64,000 nt of DNA from Pseudomonadota bacterium (GTDB lineage: Bacteria > Pseudomonadota > Gammaproteobacteria > Steroidobacterales > Steroidobacteraceae), in assembly GCA_023423935.1 (NCBI GenBank), contig JAFAEQ010000077.1:61766-125765 (forward strand). Reading direction: 5' to 3'. Shown here in pieces: positions 61,895 to 64,000 of this stretch. The position numbers were made by a program, and so were the translations under genes. The notes under the pieces are model-generated. The model worked only from the letters and a program-made list of their open reading frames with translations, ran no database searches and had not been told where the DNA came from. Each line of letters begins with the position of its first letter. Position 1 is the first letter of the stretch.

Positions 61895-62640
61895 TGGCGA
61901 GCGTGACGGTCAGGCGCTTGTGGAAAGAGTACGGCCAGCAGGTCGTGCTCGAGAACGTGAATCTCACGGTGGCGGACGGCGAGTTCGTCACCATCGTGGG
62001 CGCGTCGGGATGCGGCAAGACCACGTTTCTGCGGATGCTGCTCGGAGTCGAGAAACCCACGCGCGGCGAACTGCTCATCGACGGCAAACCCGTACCGGCC
62101 GAGCCGGGCCCCGATCGCGGCATCGTGTTCCAGCGTTACTCGCTGTTTCCGCATCTCACCGTGACTCAGAACCTGATGCTGGGCCTGGAGTTCTCGGGAT
62201 CGCCGATTCTCGGACGGCTGTTCGGTGCGAAAAGGCGAGCGGCGCTCGACAAGGCCCGCCAGCTGCTCGACTCTATCGGCCTCTATCCGGCGCGTGACAA
62301 GTTTCCGTCGCAATTGTCCGGCGGCATGCAGCAGCGACTGTCGATCGCGCAATCCGTGATCTGCGAGCCGAAGATCCTGCTGCTCGACGAACCGTTCGGT
62401 GCGCTCGATCCGGGCATCACCGCCGACATGCACGAGATCATCCTCAAGCTCTGGGCGATGAACCGCATGACGATCTTCATGATCACCCACGATCTGAAGG
62501 AGAGCTTTCAGCTCGGCACCCGGTTGCTGGTGTTCGACAAGCGCCGTCACGATCCCCAGGCGCCGGAAGCCTACGGCGCGACGGTGACGTACGACCTGCC
62601 GCTCAAAGTCAAAAGCCAAAGGCAAGCGGCGGCCGCCTAG
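61894..62640 (+). CDS. ABC transporter ATPase (guanidine)
   Basis: 248-aa ATPase with Walker A GASGCGKTTFLRML, signature LSGGMQQRLSIAQS, Walker B ILLLDEPFGALD and the His loop FMITHDLKES. It is the third component of the importer. ATG at 61894 overlaps the permease stop; the open frame upstream is inside the permease gene. Confidence 0.94.
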   Translation: MASVTVRRLWKEYGQQVVLENVNLTVADGEFVTIVGASGCGKTTFLRMLLGVEKPTRGELLIDGKPVPAEPGPDRGIVFQRYSLFPHLTVTQNLMLGLEFSGSPILGRLFGAKRRAALDKARQLLDSIGLYPARDKFPSQLSGGMQQRLSIAQSVICEPKILLLDEPFGALDPGITADMHEIILKLWAMNRMTIFMITHDLKESFQLGTRLLVFDKRRHDPQAPEAYGATVTYDLPLKVKSQRQAAAA

Positions 62641-62998
62641 ATCCGTCCGCTTCGCCGTGCTGACGGCGACTGTGAGGGCCATCCGCCGTAACGACTCTCA
62701 GTCGTCTTCCTGCAGGGCGTGACCTAGGGAAGCTCTGATTTATCGACTTCCCTGACCTTCGCAAGTTTGCAACTGGTTGAAATGCTTCGGTGGGCTAAGC
62801 AGCTGTGGTTGCAAATGGCGAGTTGATCAGAGACACCCTACGGCACATTGCAACCTCATTCCGTAAAACTGCGACCTGCTTCCCCATCCGTGACGAAGAG
62901 CCTCAAAGCCGCTCCCGTGCTGCCGTTATCGAACTCAACCGCCCGTCCGGCAGTCGCTGCGCGCCTGCCGGCAACAATCAAAACTGGAGCGAAGAGCG
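62641..62998. other. Region between the transporter and CheY genes
   Basis: 358 bases with no gene seen. TTGCAA-type words recur (about 62766, 62810 and 62850). I see no repeat of the window's families, no clear terminator and no convincing sigma-70, sigma-28 or sigma-54 promoter. Confidence 0.35.
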
Positions 62999-63373
62999 AT
63001 GTCCAGCGCACATCAGCAAACCATCCTGGCCGTAGATGATTCTGCATCGATGCGACAGATGGTCCGTTTTACACTCGAAGGCGCAGGCTACAAGGTCGTG
63101 CAGGCCGTCGATGGCGTCGAGGCACTCGAGTTGGCCCGGCAGGGCTGCGTAGATCTCGTGCTCACGGACGTGAACATGCCTCGCATGGACGGCATCTCCC
63201 TGGTCCGCGAGCTACGCTCGCTGGACACCTACAAGTTCGTGCCGATGCTGGTGCTGACCACCGAATCGGGGCAGGAAACGAAGATGCGCGGCAAACAGGC
63301 TGGCGCCACCGGGTGGATCGTCAAGCCGTTCAATCCCGAGCAACTGCTCGCAACCATCGGTCGCGTGCTCTGA
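62999..63373 (+). CDS. CheY-type single-domain response regulator
   Basis: 124-aa receiver domain with no output domain. The acidic pocket is D13/D14 (AVDDSAS), the phosphorylated residue is D57 (LTDVNMPRMDG), T87/T88 follow in VLTTES and K109 is in VKPF, so all active-site residues are intact. ATG at 62999 with GGAG upstream. A CheZ-like gene follows, so the protein is likely to be the CheY of a chemotaxis or motility cluster beyond the right edge. Confidence 0.93.
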   Translation: MSSAHQQTILAVDDSASMRQMVRFTLEGAGYKVVQAVDGVEALELARQGCVDLVLTDVNMPRMDGISLVRELRSLDTYKFVPMLVLTTESGQETKMRGKQAGATGWIVKPFNPEQLLATIGRVL

Positions 63374-63393
63374 GCCGCCCCGGATACACGCTC

Positions 63394-63972
63394 ATGGCCG
63401 CCAGCCCGGCAGAGAAACCCGCAATGTCCGACGCGGAGCTCGACGAGAACTTCAGTGCCGAGCGCCAGATCGCCAAGATGCTGGGCCTGTGCGAAACGCA
63501 GATGGACTCGGCCATGCAGGAGTCGGATCGTGCGGTCGATGCGCTCGTGCAGGCTTTCACGAGCCTGAACGACATCACACGCGGCGTGGGCACTCTCGCC
63601 GCCGACCTGTCGAGCCAGACCCACGCGGCCGACAAAGCGACCGAGCTCCAGGCTCAGCTCGACTCCCTCTCGAAACAGATGGCCTCTGCCGTCATCGCGT
63701 TTCAGTTCTACGACAAGCTCACCCAGCGCATGGGACACGTGCGCTACAGCCTCTCCGCGCTCGCATTGTTCGTCTGCAATCCGACGCAAATGCATCAACC
63801 CGAGCAATGGCAACGCCTGCTCACACAGCTGCGACGCTTGTACCGCACCGAAGCCGAGCGCGAAGTCTTCCAGATGGTGATGGACAGCGAAGAAAACACG
63901 TTCGTCGATGCCACCGCCCCTCCCGCCCGCCCAGCCGCCTCCGCCAAGGCCGGCGAAATCGAGCTGTTCTGA
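63394..63972 (+). CDS. CheZ-like putative CheY phosphatase
   Basis: 192-aa helical protein. Two features recall CheZ: a D-x3-Q pair (D107 and Q111 in FYDKLTQRM), the spacing of the CheZ catalytic D143/Q147, on a long helix, and a flexible Ala/Pro-rich linker ending in a hydrophobic acidic tail EIELF, like the CheZ peptide that binds CheY-phosphate. It directly follows a CheY gene. Overall similarity to E. coli CheZ is low, so this is inference; it may belong to a related uncharacterised family. ATG at 63394 or 63424. Confidence 0.6.
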   Translation: MAASPAEKPAMSDAELDENFSAERQIAKMLGLCETQMDSAMQESDRAVDALVQAFTSLNDITRGVGTLAADLSSQTHAADKATELQAQLDSLSKQMASAVIAFQFYDKLTQRMGHVRYSLSALALFVCNPTQMHQPEQWQRLLTQLRRLYRTEAEREVFQMVMDSEENTFVDATAPPARPAASAKAGEIELF

Positions 63973-64000
63973 GGGAGTGATGAGTGATGAGTGATGAGTG
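63973..64000. repeat. Start of a heptad repeat at the window edge
   Basis: AGTGATG units repeated in tandem from 63976 to the edge, beginning right after the preceding stop codon. It looks like the left arm of another palindromic element, cut by the window boundary. Confidence 0.6.

Noticed and set aside
62641..62998. Sigma-28 or sigma-54 promoter upstream of the CheY gene
   Set aside because: TTGCAA and GTAAAA words occur, but spacing and partner elements do not fit either consensus.

Overview
This window looks like the chromosome of a free-living, GC-rich gammaproteobacterium. Gene order is typical of that class: lptG-lptF divergent from pepA-holC-valS, rnfABCDGE-nth, purMN next to a DUF2066 gene and hda, and rimI beside a uracil-DNA glycosylase. 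The gene content would suit the Nevskiales/Steroidobacteraceae/Xanthomonadales neighbourhood, but that placement is inference from gene order and protein style; no rRNA gene is present to confirm it. I saw no tRNA, rRNA, CRISPR array, transposase, phage gene or complete insertion sequence.

Layout. 1-8000: LPS export (lptG partial, lptF), leucyl aminopeptidase, Pol III chi, a TauE/SafE permease and valyl-tRNA synthetase. 8200-14350: a MoxR / DUF58 / transglutaminase (TgpA-type) cluster, an MtfA-like peptidase and a UMF1 transporter. 14500-18550: prfC, rimI, a family-4-type uracil-DNA glycosylase and pssA. 18850-25760: a lytic transglycosylase, acylphosphatase, a DUF4398 lipoprotein, wrbA, DUF2069, hda, pgsA, DUF2066, purM and purN. 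25760-28500: a DUF3108 protein, dcd and the Mrp/ApbC ATPase. 28850-34120: a HEAT-repeat Ser/Thr kinase followed by two PilT-type retraction ATPases. 34280-42560: metG, the full Rnf complex operon, nth and a DUF1841 protein. 43030-51680: a GMC dehydrogenase with its small subunit, a lectin-fold lipoprotein, class I fumarase, a MAPEG protein and glycogen phosphorylase. 52060-62640: a guanidine assimilation locus. 63000-63970: a CheY-like receiver and a candidate CheZ-like phosphatase.

The guanidine locus is the clearest functional system. A guanidine-I (ykkC) riboswitch precedes an ABC importer (binding protein, permease, ATPase). Divergently, two DUF1989 proteins (carboxyguanidine deiminase subunits), a biotin-dependent guanidine/urea carboxylase and an allophanate hydrolase form the catabolic arm: guanidine to carboxyguanidine to allophanate to ammonia plus CO2.

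The most unusual feature is between the genes. Almost every larger gap holds a palindromic element whose arms are built of short (about 7-9 base) imperfect repeats. At least seven sequence families share this architecture, and some are combined into larger modular elements. They lie between convergent genes, inside operons, and in places supply the stop codon of the neighbouring gene.

Start sites were chosen from Shine-Dalgarno position, overlap with the upstream gene and family length, and often differ from the longest open frame.
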